From Pirellula staleyi DSM 6068 (GTDB lineage Bacteria; Planctomycetota; Planctomycetia; Pirellulales; Pirellulaceae), in assembly GCF_000025185.1 (NCBI RefSeq), contig NC_013720.1, positions 434,001 to 498,000 of the forward strand: 64,000 nt of DNA, written 5' to 3'. The notes below the pieces were generated by a model, which was not told the origin of the DNA, made no database searches, and worked only from the letters and a program-made list of their open reading frames with translations. The first letter of the stretch is position 1. Each line of letters opens with the position of its first letter. This document shows positions 43,757-52,698 of this stretch, one piece after another. The position numbers and the translations under genes are program-made.

Positions 43757-45229
43757 CTAAACCGTCAGCCGAATCAGTTCGTCGTGCGTGACGATCGAGA
43801 GTGGCTTGGCGGTGAGCAGTCCCGCGTCGATGTCGTAGGAGAACCGCGCCACGAGGACCTTCCCTTCGAGAGCGGCAGGTGGCAGGAGCGACAGAAGCTC
43901 GCAGCTGGGGGACTCGCTGAGATCGCTTTCGTCGGTAAGTAGGAGCCGATTCTGCTTGGCATCTTCCACAATCAATGCCTCTCCAATCTTGCCAATTCTG
44001 GCAAATTTCAAGGCAAAAACGGGATTGTGATCGGTCAGCGGCTGTCGCAAATGGTTCTTCACCTCTTTGACGACGGCTGAAAAATCGGAGGCCGCCAGCT
44101 CGAAGATGCGCTGATAGTCGCGCGGCTCGACGATGCGCGCCTCGTAAGCTTCCCAGCGGACGCGCGGGTTCATCGTACCGGGATAGACGGCGAGCTCAGC
44201 TACCACGGCAACGCGCGCGAAACTATCGTCGGCCGGAATCATCTTCGCCGCTTTGTAGGGACGAAAATTCTGCGTCACTTGGATCTTCCCACTTGTGAGG
44301 TTAATCCAAGTGCCGACGTCGACAAAAGCCTTCCGCGCTGCGTCGTCGTGTGTGTGAAACGCGAGCTGCATCAGTTCGACGTTGGTCTCGACCAGTCCCA
44401 ACTCTTTGAGTTCGCGCAGCTGCCAGATTTGCCCCGTGAGCATCGCGATGTTCGATTCGGTATCGGGCAGCTTCTCCGGGTTGTCGATGCGGCTTTGCAG
44501 ATAGGCCTTCCCTTGTCGCGCGAGTGCGCCAAGCTTGGTGAGTTGCTCAAGGGCCAGCGTGAAACGGGCATCATCGCTCACTTCCTCGTCCGGTTTCCTC
44601 TTGCGCGAGCGACGCGAAGCACCTGCCGCACTTGTGAAGAGCTGCGCGTAGCGATCGAGCATCACCTGCGCTTCGGGCAGATAGCCGGTGGCGAGCTGCG
44701 GTGAGATTTTGGTTTGCACTTCGTCCGCTGCAGCCTCGGTGACATTCCCAAGCCCTTGGCGCATGTGGTCGAAAGCGAGTCGCTCGAGGATCTCGAGGCC
44801 ATCGATCTGCGCTTGAAACTTTTTGGCAAGCGCCGACTTGTTCACCTTGCGAGGCTTTGTCTCCTCGACCTTTTTCTTCTCCACCCGCTCGGCCACTTTT
44901 TCCCGTTTGGCAGCGATCGTTGCAGGGATCTCAGCCGACGTGAACTTCTCTCCCGCAGCGTAGGCAATCAGTAAACCAATCGAATGCTTGCAAGGAAATT
45001 GACGGCTCGGACAGCTGCAACGGTAGACGGCTGCCGTCGGAAACTGGAAATCGGCGCTGCAGAGGTAAGGCTCCTTGCCACTCCCTTGGCAGTAACCAAA
45101 CAGCAGCGTTTCGTCAGCAGAAATGCAAAGTTCGGTGAACTTCTTTTTCAGGGCCAGAGCACGGCCATTCTTCACGGCGTCGGCATTGGGTGCGGCTGCC
45201 GTGATGAACGCATCGTCGATCGAAATCAT
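43757..45229 (-). CDS. SWIM zinc-finger protein
   Basis: A 490-residue protein with a SWIM zinc finger near the N-terminus: CSC (71-73) and C-x-H (Cys 80, His 82) in CSCPSRQFPCKHSIGLL. SWIM fingers bind DNA, RNA or protein. A Lys/Glu-rich linker (about 100-140) leads to a helical region (about 145-330) and a C-terminal beta-rich domain. It is the first gene of the cluster and equals E. coli YehQ in role and composition. The start is set at ATG 45229, because residues between an upstream in-frame start (45322) and this Met show no family features. It is divergent from scpB. Confidence 0.88.
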   Translation of the reverse strand: MISIDDAFITAAAPNADAVKNGRALALKKKFTELCISADETLLFGYCQGSGKEPYLCSADFQFPTAAVYRCSCPSRQFPCKHSIGLLIAYAAGEKFTSAEIPATIAAKREKVAERVEKKKVEETKPRKVNKSALAKKFQAQIDGLEILERLAFDHMRQGLGNVTEAAADEVQTKISPQLATGYLPEAQVMLDRYAQLFTSAAGASRRSRKRKPDEEVSDDARFTLALEQLTKLGALARQGKAYLQSRIDNPEKLPDTESNIAMLTGQIWQLRELKELGLVETNVELMQLAFHTHDDAARKAFVDVGTWINLTSGKIQVTQNFRPYKAAKMIPADDSFARVAVVAELAVYPGTMNPRVRWEAYEARIVEPRDYQRIFELAASDFSAVVKEVKNHLRQPLTDHNPVFALKFARIGKIGEALIVEDAKQNRLLLTDESDLSESPSCELLSLLPPAALEGKVLVARFSYDIDAGLLTAKPLSIVTHDELIRLTV

Positions 45230-45402
45230 CCGTGGAACCTCAATCGGGGTGTGATCGAAGCGAACGCTCGGCGCGACAGATCGGAGCGAGGAGCCACTCA
45301 TTATGGGGGAAGCAATTGCCACCTGCCAGTCGACGCGCCGAAGAAATGACGCGCACCAGTTTCACCTTGCTGCGAAGTGCCACGCCCCCCTATATTCGCC
45401 CC

Positions 45403-46269
45403 ATGGAGAAGCGTGGAACGAAGTCCGAACGAGCGAAAGATCGCCCCACCGCAGCCCCGGCTCAGGGGAAGCAGGAGCGACCGCGGCTGATGCCTCCCCC
45501 CGAGGTCTCGCTGGGGCTCGAGGATTTTGCCGCGCCAGCCGATGATCAGGGGCTCAGCCTCGAGGAACTGGGGCAAGCTTATGCGGCGATGCTGCATCAG
45601 GGAGCCGATCCCTACCCACAGCCTGGCGATCCACCAAGCACCCCAGCGACCACGACAACCACCACAGCCGAGGCCGCGCCGACGGAGCTCGAAGAGCCTC
45701 CGCGGGTGATCGATGGGACCGACGACGATGGGTGCGAAATCACCCCCCGCAGCATTTTGGAGGCGATTTTGTTCGTCGGTCATCCGCAAGGAGAGCCACT
45801 CACGAGCACACAAATCGCAGCGCTGATGCGCGGCGTTCGAACTGCCGAAATCGACGAGCTGGTGGTCGAACTGAATGAAAAATACGACGAGCTCGGAACC
45901 GCTTACACCATTGCGTCGATCGGCGCCGGATATCAGTTGCAGTTGCGCAGCGAACTGAGCCCTCTACGCGACAAGTTCTATGGGCGTGTCCGCGAAGCAA
46001 AGCTATCGCAGGTGGCTGTCGATATCCTGGCAGTGGTGGCGTATCACCAGCCGATCTCGCAGGAACAGATCGACAAAATGCGTGCGAAACCTTGCGGCGG
46101 CATGCTTTCGCAGCTAGTGCGGCGCGAACTGTTGCGCGTCGAGCGCGATCCCACGGCGGGACCGAAAGCGAAGCCTAAATACGTGACGACCGATCGATTT
46201 CTCGATCTGTTTGGTCTCGAAAGCCTGGCTGAACTTCCGCGCAGCCACGACCCCGAAAAGTCACTCTGA
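45403..46269 (+). CDS. scpB: segregation and condensation protein B
   Basis: Kleisin-interacting subunit of the SMC-ScpAB condensin, needed for chromosome compaction and segregation. The two winged-helix domains are in the last about 175 residues: ITPRSILEAILFVGHPQGEPLTSTQIAAL, then EAKLSQVAVDILAVVAYHQPISQEQI, GGMLSQLVRRELLRVERD and YVTTDRFLDLFGLESLAELP. The first about 110 residues are an acidic, Pro/Thr-rich extension of low complexity that the family usually lacks. The start is uncertain: ATG 45403, or ATG 45346 in the same frame; neither has a good ribosome-binding site. scpA is not here. Confidence 0.9.
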   Translation: MEKRGTKSERAKDRPTAAPAQGKQERPRLMPPPEVSLGLEDFAAPADDQGLSLEELGQAYAAMLHQGADPYPQPGDPPSTPATTTTTTAEAAPTELEEPPRVIDGTDDDGCEITPRSILEAILFVGHPQGEPLTSTQIAALMRGVRTAEIDELVVELNEKYDELGTAYTIASIGAGYQLQLRSELSPLRDKFYGRVREAKLSQVAVDILAVVAYHQPISQEQIDKMRAKPCGGMLSQLVRRELLRVERDPTAGPKAKPKYVTTDRFLDLFGLESLAELPRSHDPEKSL

Positions 46270-46361
46270 GAAATGCTACGCGGCCGCCCAGTTGCAGTGC
46301 TACCGGGCGTGCTGTTGATCAAAACCATCTTGCGATCGATGCACCGATCGCTGGCGAGCTT

Positions 46362-47870
46362 CTACCACTTCAGACCGAACGCTTCGCCCCCACCGCCACT
46401 CTTCCCAGCGCCACCCTTGAGAGGTCCCGAGCGTTTGGGAACGACCGGGGCACGTGGTGGTTCGTCGACTTCGGGAGCTGCTTCGGCCTTCGTCTTTTCC
46501 GACTTGGCAGGAGCTTGCAGTGTGGCCTTAAGCGACAGCGAGATCCGCTGATCCTCGGCGCTGACGGTCAAGATCTTCACCTCGACCTCTTGCCCCTCTT
46601 TCACCACGTTTTGCACGGCATACACGCGGTTGTGAGCCAGCTCCGAGATGTGGATCAAGCCTTCGACACCAGGCGACAATTTTACAAACGCGCCGAAAGC
46701 GGCGAGTCGCGAAACGGTCCCCTTGACGATGCTGCCGACCGGAAATTTCTGATCAATTCCGGTCCACGGATGTTCCTGCTGATTCCGGAGCGAAAGTCCG
46801 ATCTTGCCCGTTTCGGGATCGATCTTCTCGATCCGGACGCGCACCTTTTGACCTTCGGTGAGAATCTCGCTCGGATGCTTGATGCGATCCCAGCTCATTT
46901 GGCTGATGTGAATCAGGCCATCGATCCCACCCATATCGACGAACGCGCCGAAGTCTTGGATCTTGCGAACCACACCTTCACGCATGTCGCCAATGGCGAT
47001 CGATGCCATCAGTTCCTTCTTGGCCGATTCCTTCTCACGCTCGAGCACTGCCCGGCGCGAGAGCACCACGTTACCGCGGCGCTCATTGGCTTCGGTGATC
47101 ACGCAGGTGATCCGCTGCCCCACCAAATCGCCGAGGTTCTCGACGCGATAGAGGCCAGCTTGGCTCGCAGGAATAAAGCCGCGCACACCACCGGCGATTT
47201 CGCATTCCAGACCACCGGTGTTGGCGGCGACGATCTTGGCATCGACCAATCCACCTTCGCGGATGTCGGACCAGTTGCCAGCCACCAATTTGCCGCCAGC
47301 GACCGAAACTTCGTAAAGATTGTCTTCTGTGTTGAACGAATTCACGACCACATCGAGCATCGAACCGACTTCCGGAGGAGTCGCGAACGAGCGGAGCGAG
47401 GCGACCCCTTGGTTCTTGCCGCCGAGGGCGAAGAAGACGTTGTCGCCATGAATCTCGACCACTTGCGCCCGATGCTGCGAATCGGTTTCGACGGTGCTCG
47501 CCTTCGTGGCAAGCCCACCATCGCTCACCAGTTCGTTGAGCGAGAGTCCGCCGAGCGCTTCATCGATCTCGGCTTGCAAATCAGCCGACAGAGGTGCGCG
47601 ACGATTGGCAATTTCGATGGCCGGCTTGGGGCCGTAGTTTTGCTTCGCTTTGCGGGCCTGCTTATCGCGGGCAGCATCGTCGGCCACTTCCTGGGCCTGG
47701 GCCGAGAGTTCAGCGTCGCCTGCTGGTTGGTCGGACGAGGAGGCCTCTGATTTGGGTCGGTCGCCCGTTGGCTTACGCTGACCGACCGGAAGAGGACCGC
47801 GCCGCGCGCCCAGCGGACCAGAGGCGGAAGCATCGGAAGCGGAAGAGGAATTCGAGGGATCGGTCGACAT
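46362..47870 (-). CDS. S1 RNA-binding domain protein
   Basis: A 502-residue protein with a disordered Ser/Lys-rich start (1-90) and four S1 domains (about 120-440). The last two have the classical form: GVVRKIQDFGAFVDMGGIDGLIHISQMSWDRIKHPSEIL and GTVSRLAAFGAFVKLSPGVEGLIHISELAHNRV. The tail is basic and Gly-rich. It resembles ribosomal protein S1 (six domains in E. coli) and shorter homologs, and probably aids mRNA binding at the ribosome. Whether it is the true S1 of this organism or an additional paralog cannot be told from this window. The start is ATG 47870. Confidence 0.9.
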   Translation of the reverse strand: MSTDPSNSSSASDASASGPLGARRGPLPVGQRKPTGDRPKSEASSSDQPAGDAELSAQAQEVADDAARDKQARKAKQNYGPKPAIEIANRRAPLSADLQAEIDEALGGLSLNELVSDGGLATKASTVETDSQHRAQVVEIHGDNVFFALGGKNQGVASLRSFATPPEVGSMLDVVVNSFNTEDNLYEVSVAGGKLVAGNWSDIREGGLVDAKIVAANTGGLECEIAGGVRGFIPASQAGLYRVENLGDLVGQRITCVITEANERRGNVVLSRRAVLEREKESAKKELMASIAIGDMREGVVRKIQDFGAFVDMGGIDGLIHISQMSWDRIKHPSEILTEGQKVRVRIEKIDPETGKIGLSLRNQQEHPWTGIDQKFPVGSIVKGTVSRLAAFGAFVKLSPGVEGLIHISELAHNRVYAVQNVVKEGQEVEVKILTVSAEDQRISLSLKATLQAPAKSEKTKAEAAPEVDEPPRAPVVPKRSGPLKGGAGKSGGGGEAFGLKW

Positions 47871-48079
47871 ACAGCACACGCAGGAACCTGAGGAATTCAA
47901 AACAGCCCGAAAGGGACGCCTTCCCCGGCAGAAAAATCTGCCCAAGGAAGCCTAGAATCTTAGCATCGATCCCGCCTCGGCGAAAGCTAGAAGCGGTTCG
48001 CAAGCTCCCCCTCCCTGGTGATACAATTCCACCTCACTGACGCTTGGTCTGATTTCCCCGATTCTTTTGGGCATCTGCG

Positions 48080-49087
48080 ATGAAACTGAACCTCCCCACC
48101 CTTCCAATACCTCGCAAACTTGCCGCCCGCCTGTCAACAATTACCGCCGCTATTGCCTTGGCATTGACACAACTAATGTTTGCTCAAGAGCCGCCGATGG
48201 GGCCGGCGAGTCCGATAAAGGATTCGACGCTGGAGGTACTGTTTCAGCTGACCGAACGGATCTACAGCGGAAGCGAGCCAAGCACCGAGGAGCATTTTGC
48301 GGAGCTGGCCAAACGCGGAATAAAAACGATTGTGAGTGTCGACGGTGCCGAACCGAACCTTGCGCTAGCCCAGAAATATGGGCTGAGCTACATCCACCTG
48401 CCGATGGGCTACGGTGGAATGGGGCGCGAGCAGACGCTGAAAATCGCTCGCGCGATGGAGATCGCCCAGGGACCGGTGATGCTCCACTGCCATCACGGGA
48501 AGCATCGCGGCCCCTCGGCTGCGGCGGTCGCCTGCATTGCCGAAAAGAAATGGACCAACGACCAAGCTGCACAGTGGCTCAAGCAGGTCGGCACTTCCCC
48601 GAGCTATCGGCAAATGATCGCCGATGTGCAGAGCTTCACCCTTCCCACCACGGAAGAAAAAGCAGCGATGCCGCGCGAGCTGCCAAGCAAAGTTGCGCCA
48701 CCACCACTGGTCGATTCGATGGTGCAGATCTCGCACGCTTGGGAAGAACTCGCCGCGATTGGCAAGCCACCGAAAGCTGGCACACTGGCGACAAAAGCGG
48801 AGCTCATGCACTACGCCGACGAGTCGCTGCAGCTGATGGAGCAGTTTGTGGAACTCGCCCGCGATCCAACGATTGCCACCCTGCCCGAGCCGTTTCAAGT
48901 CGAGCTGAAAAAAAGTGTCGAGGCCGCAACAACGCTGCAGACGTCGCTCGCAGACCTCGCGAAATCCGACCAACTCGACACCACCAAGCTGGCCGATCTA
49001 CCGAAGCTTCACTCCGCCATCGGCACCAGCTGCAAAGCCTGCCACACGCTCTATCGTGATAATAGCGGCGCTCAAGCCAAGCCATAG
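48080..49087 (+). CDS. secreted Cys-phosphatase / cytochrome c fusion
   Basis: A 335-residue exported protein joining two modules. After a signal peptide (to about residue 35) comes a dual-specificity-like phosphatase domain (about 45-200): IYSGSEPSTEEHFAELAKRGIKTIVSVDG and the P-loop HCHHGKHRGPS, which is the HC-x5-R signature with Cys 137 and Arg 143. The C-terminal region (about 215-335) is helical and ends in CKACH (318-322), a heme c attachment motif in the position used by cytochrome c'-like four-helix bundles. So a phosphatase may be governed by a redox or gas-binding heme. The phosphatase substrate is unknown. The start is ATG 48080. Confidence 0.85.
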   Translation: MKLNLPTLPIPRKLAARLSTITAAIALALTQLMFAQEPPMGPASPIKDSTLEVLFQLTERIYSGSEPSTEEHFAELAKRGIKTIVSVDGAEPNLALAQKYGLSYIHLPMGYGGMGREQTLKIARAMEIAQGPVMLHCHHGKHRGPSAAAVACIAEKKWTNDQAAQWLKQVGTSPSYRQMIADVQSFTLPTTEEKAAMPRELPSKVAPPPLVDSMVQISHAWEELAAIGKPPKAGTLATKAELMHYADESLQLMEQFVELARDPTIATLPEPFQVELKKSVEAATTLQTSLADLAKSDQLDTTKLADLPKLHSAIGTSCKACHTLYRDNSGAQAKP

Positions 49088-49120
49088 GCTTTCGCGCATC
49101 ACCAACGAAGCCACCCCCGC

Positions 49121-49450
49121 ATGAGTATCTCGTCGCGAACCCCCGAAGGAACGCCTCATCGCTGTCCCGTATGCCGACAAGAGACGGCCATCGAATCGTC
49201 GACACATGGCGATGCATGTTGCCCTGACTGCGGCACACTCCTCTGGTGGTTTCGTGATAAAGCACCGAACCACGAGGTTTTGCTATCCACTAGTTTCGAG
49301 TCGCTCGAAATCGATTCCCTAGCGATGGCGGAACTGGTGATGCAATTAGAGGAACACTTCGATATCGATGTTCCTCCCGGCGATGCGGAGCACATCCTCA
49401 CGGTCGAAGATGCTATTCGCTACATCCGGCAGTATCGCGCCGACACCTAA
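49121..49450 (+). CDS. zinc-ribbon / acyl-carrier-like fusion protein
   Basis: A 109-residue protein. Residues 10-45 form a zinc ribbon (CPVC at 15-18 and CCPDC at 33-37). Residues 50-109 look like the second half of an acyl carrier protein: FESLEIDSLAMAELVMQLEEHFDIDVPPGDAEHILTVEDAIRYI has the DSL motif whose Ser (66) would carry phosphopantetheine, followed by the acidic helix. The first helix of a normal carrier is missing or replaced by the ribbon. It lies 33 bases after the phosphatase-cytochrome gene on the same strand. No fatty acid or polyketide genes are near. Confidence 0.8.
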   Translation: MSISSRTPEGTPHRCPVCRQETAIESSTHGDACCPDCGTLLWWFRDKAPNHEVLLSTSFESLEIDSLAMAELVMQLEEHFDIDVPPGDAEHILTVEDAIRYIRQYRADT

Positions 49451-49620
49451 GAAATCGCTAGTGGCTATAGGTTCTCGCTTGTCAGCAGTTTTACGACGGA
49501 GGCTGTCAGCACTCGGTAGCTGAAACCTGATAGCTCCAGGAGATGTCTCTGCATGCTCCTACTGCCAGCGTGATGGGAATATGACACGCTGCAGCAAGCA
49601 AAGCTTACGCTCAAGCGTTG

Positions 49621-50619
49621 CTAGTTGCCGCCACCCATGCCAGCGGCTTGGGGAGCGGGTGTAGGTGGCATCGGGCTCGGTGCGGCTGGGGGCGCGATCG
49701 CGGCGGGATGAGCGCTGCCACCGGCAGGTATTGGCTGTTGATGCGAAGCGTTGGCGATCGGATTCTCTTGCTTCACCGCTTCTTCGCTCGGAAGTTGTGG
49801 TTTGATGACCGGCGCGAAGTTCTGCTGCTGAGCAATCGCTGTTTCCATCTGCTTATCTTCCAGACGCTTGAAGACTGTTGCATCTTGATAAGCCTCGAGC
49901 GCAGGAGATTCGGCAAACGCGTTTGACGGCGTGGTGGTGATCAGGCGATCGATCGGCTTGGCTTTCGCTTTGCCATAAACCGGACCACGCTGATAAGGAC
50001 CGAGCCCTAAAATCCAGAGGTCGCGGGCTTCGCTCGAACCACTCGCCACTCCTGCTTTCCACATCGGCTCGCGCGTTTGGCGGTCGTAGGCAAACACACC
50101 AATCTTCGCGGCGCCACGCTGATGGTTACGCCGGCCGAACGAAAGTTCCGGCAGCGAAGGGATCGCAGCGGGGCTCCCTGCCAGTAGCGACGCTGTTCCT
50201 AGTGCCGCGCTTCCCGGGACACCATAGGTCACTTCGTTGCCGTCGTTCCCCATCACGCCGAGTCGCGCTTCGACAATCACGTCGGCATCTTCGAGCTTGT
50301 CTTGCAGCCGCAGATCGTACGACATCATCTGCTGACGCAGCGAACTGATTACATATTCGACATTGGCGCTGCTGGCAGGCGAAAGAGCCTTAGGAGGGAG
50401 ATACTTCGTATCGAAGAACACTTTTTGGCCCGCCAGCGGACTGAAATCGACCTGGGCCACCGCTCGATCGACCGCATCGGCCACCACCATTTGTTCGGTG
50501 GCGATACGCGAGCGAGTGATGCCACAACCTGTTGCCAGCACAAGGCAAACGAGAAATCCCACGCGCGCAATTCGGCTGCCCAGGGGCGAGCAAAATCGAA
50601 CTAGTGGCGGGAGATGCAT
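49621..50619 (-). CDS. lipoprotein of unknown function
   Basis: A 332-residue lipoprotein. The leader ends in a lipobox (VCLVLATGC) near residue 30. The mature part has a CsgG-like feel (ADAVDRAVAQVDFSPLAGQKVFFDTKYL, then YVISSLRQQMMSYDLRLQDKLEDADVIVEARLGVMG), followed by a Ser/Pro/Ala-rich tail (about 260-332, PPAAPSPMPPTPAPQAAGMGGG). I place the start at ATG 50619; an ATG at 50640 is in frame. The relation to outer-membrane assembly is a guess. It is divergent from the DUF1080 gene. Confidence 0.72.
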   Translation of the reverse strand: MHLPPLVRFCSPLGSRIARVGFLVCLVLATGCGITRSRIATEQMVVADAVDRAVAQVDFSPLAGQKVFFDTKYLPPKALSPASSANVEYVISSLRQQMMSYDLRLQDKLEDADVIVEARLGVMGNDGNEVTYGVPGSAALGTASLLAGSPAAIPSLPELSFGRRNHQRGAAKIGVFAYDRQTREPMWKAGVASGSSEARDLWILGLGPYQRGPVYGKAKAKPIDRLITTTPSNAFAESPALEAYQDATVFKRLEDKQMETAIAQQQNFAPVIKPQLPSEEAVKQENPIANASHQQPIPAGGSAHPAAIAPPAAPSPMPPTPAPQAAGMGGGN

Positions 50620-50917
50620 GGCAGGCTCAGCTGGGACCATCGTGAAACCGGCGAGTCTTGTAGCAGGTTCGCCGCACGGCGTAAAAGCCAATTCTGCAAG
50701 CCGGCGGCCTCCTTTTTCGGCAATCAATCTTCCCTTGCACGCTTGCAGTGGCCTCCGGCGAACCCCACAATACCGCTGCACGTCGGCTGGCCTTTGCAAC
50801 CGTAAAACCGCTTGTTTCCTCCCAGGAAGCAACGCCACCGAGCCTCCGGCGCAAGCATTTTTTCGTTGATTCAGCCGGCCACGTTCCGGCATCCTCTCAA
50901 CCCTTGGAGCATTACTT

Positions 50918-51895
50918 ATGCGTCGGTACTTTCCTCTGATGGCACTCGGCCTGGCACTTGCGATTACCCAAGTGGCGATGTGCGCCGATGGCAATCCCGC
51001 TTACACCTCGGCCAGTGAAGCTGGTGTCGACTACACGATGCAAGGCGAATACGCCGGCACCGACGTCGAAGATCACAAATGGGGCGCACAAGTGATTGCC
51101 CTCGGTGATGGCCAGTTCGATGTGATCGGGTATCTCGGCGGCCTCCCCGGCGACGGCTGGAAGCGTGGCGACGAACAGAAGCGTGGCAAAGGCGCGCTGA
51201 AAGATGGCAAGGTCCAAGTGACCGGCAACGAATGGACCGCCACGATTGATGGCGAAAGCCTCGTGGTGATCTCGGGCGACGGCAAAGAAGTTGCCAAGCT
51301 CAAGAAGGTGAACCGCGAGAGCCCCACCCTCGGCGCCAAGGCTCCTGAAGGAGCGATCGTGCTGTTCGATGGGACCACGGCCGACAACTTCAATAACGGC
51401 AAGCTGATCGAAGAAAAGCTCCTCGCCGCCTCCAATCCCGAAAGCAAGCAAAAGCTCGGCGATCACACGCTGCACATCGAGTTCCGCACCCCGTTCATGC
51501 CTAAGTCGCGCGGCCAAGCTCGCGGCAACAGCGGCGTCTATTTGCAGAGCCGCTACGAAGTGCAAGTCCTCGATTCGTTTGGACTCGATGGCAAAGACAA
51601 CGAATGCGGCGGCATCTACCAAGCCTCGCAGCCGATCGTCAACATGTGCCTGCCACCGCTTGCTTGGCAAACTTACGACATCGAGTTCACCTCTGCCAAG
51701 TACGAAGGTGACAAGAAGATTTCCAACGCTAAGGTCACCGTGAAGCACAATGGTGTGACGATTCACGAAGGTCTCGAGCTGAAGAACGGCACTCCAGGTC
51801 GCGCCAAAGAAGGCCCTGAAAACCTCGGCCTCTACCTGCAAGATCACGGCAACCCGGTCGCCTTCCGCAACATTTGGGTGGTCGAGAAGAAATAG
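50918..51895 (+). CDS. secreted DUF1080 protein (3-keto-disaccharide hydrolase family)
   Basis: A 325-residue exported protein with a signal peptide (1-22). Residues about 25-135 are an N-terminal extension (GEYAGTDVEDHKWGAQVIALGDGQFDVIGY). The DUF1080 domain follows, a concanavalin-like jelly roll (about 145-325): GAIVLFDGTTADNF, DHTLHIEFRTPFMPKSRGQARGNSGVYLQ, YEVQVLDSF, CGGIYQ and LGLYLQDHGNPVAFRNIWVVE. Members are linked to glycan degradation and some act on 3-keto-disaccharides. A strong terminator follows 38 bases after the stop, so it is a single-gene transcript. Confidence 0.93.
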   Translation: MRRYFPLMALGLALAITQVAMCADGNPAYTSASEAGVDYTMQGEYAGTDVEDHKWGAQVIALGDGQFDVIGYLGGLPGDGWKRGDEQKRGKGALKDGKVQVTGNEWTATIDGESLVVISGDGKEVAKLKKVNRESPTLGAKAPEGAIVLFDGTTADNFNNGKLIEEKLLAASNPESKQKLGDHTLHIEFRTPFMPKSRGQARGNSGVYLQSRYEVQVLDSFGLDGKDNECGGIYQASQPIVNMCLPPLAWQTYDIEFTSAKYEGDKKISNAKVTVKHNGVTIHEGLELKNGTPGRAKEGPENLGLYLQDHGNPVAFRNIWVVEKK

Positions 51896-51932
51896 TCGAT
51901 CGCTCGTCGATCCACTTCCTCATTCGCTTTCG

Positions 51933-51978
51933 CAGCCCGCCCAGGAATTCACCTTCCTCGGCGGGCTGTTTTTGTTCT
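51933..51978 (+). terminator. Rho-independent terminator of the DUF1080 gene
   Basis: CAGCCCGCC (51933-51941) pairs with GGCGGGCTG (51960-51968); inner AGGAA/TTCCT extends the stem past a C-C mismatch. TTTTTGTTCTT follows directly. Confidence 0.85.
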
Positions 51979-52111
51979 TGGCACAATGATGAGTGATTGG
52001 GATGTAACAGTTTTTTGTTGCCGTCGCATCAGTTCCCTTCTTACATTGCAGAAGCACTGCGCCTTTTGTTGCTCCATTTCGCCAAGGTATCGATGTTTTT
52101 AGGAGAGAAGC

Positions 52112-52648
52112 ATGTCCTACTCCGCCGACCAAATTGACATCCTAGCCCGCGACTGGTTTCGACGTTGTCGCGAGAGCCAAATGGCGCATTTTGAGTATGG
52201 CAGCCGACTAGAGGCTTACCACACGTTTTTAGGTGTCCCGTCGGTCGCACTCTCAACGATCGCAGGCACCGCTGCTGCTGGCTCAATCGCAGGAACCGAA
52301 GAAGCCTTCTTACTCGAAGTTGCCACGGTGATCCTGAGTTTGTCAGCCGCGACACTAACTTCCCTCCAGACGTTTTTAAATCTTCCCGATCGCGTAGCCA
52401 AACATCGGGCTGCTGGTGCTGCCTACAGTGCCCTCCGACGAGAACTCGAGATCTTCAAAATGCTCCCTCCAGAATCGGGGAGTACGCGAGAATTCTTTGA
52501 AGGAATCCGAAAGCGTATGGATGAACTTTCCGCTAACGCTCCCGGAATTCCATCCTCGTTCAAAGCTGAGGTCGACAAAAAACTGCAGAGCGAGATGTAT
52601 CCACGCATCTTCTCGTTTCCTGCATCGCCTCCAGCAACAACCGGCTAG
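52112..52648 (+). CDS. SLATT domain membrane protein
   Basis: A 178-residue protein of the SLATT type (two membrane segments with helical flanks). Helix 1 (DQIDILARDWFRRCRESQMAHFEYGSRLEAYHTFLG) leads into two hydrophobic stretches (about 38-58 and 64-88: PSVALSTIAGTAAAGSIAG and FLLEVATVILSLSAATLTSLQTFL). A long polar tail follows (RVAKHRAAGAAYSALRRELEIFK, with the RAAG-x-AYSALRRE part typical of the family). Such proteins are predicted pore-forming effectors of nucleotide-triggered immune systems. No cyclase, SLOG or reverse transcriptase gene lies nearby, so it is an orphan here. Confidence 0.85.
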   Translation: MSYSADQIDILARDWFRRCRESQMAHFEYGSRLEAYHTFLGVPSVALSTIAGTAAAGSIAGTEEAFLLEVATVILSLSAATLTSLQTFLNLPDRVAKHRAAGAAYSALRRELEIFKMLPPESGSTREFFEGIRKRMDELSANAPGIPSSFKAEVDKKLQSEMYPRIFSFPASPPATTG

Positions 52649-52660
52649 AAAAGGCTGTGC

Positions 52661-52678
52661 CAGTGCAATTTGGCACTG
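52661..52678. terminator. hairpin between convergent genes
   Basis: CAGTGC-AATTTG-GCACTG between the SLATT and hydrolase stop codons. It has no T-run and could act on either strand; weak evidence. Confidence 0.3.
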
Positions 52679-52698
52679 CTCTGCGGAATCGAAATCGC

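Noticed and set aside
46515-47750. 411-codon frame on the plus strand opposite the S1-domain gene
   Set aside because: It is antisense to a gene with clear S1 domains, without domain features of its own; long antisense frames are expected in GC-rich coding DNA.
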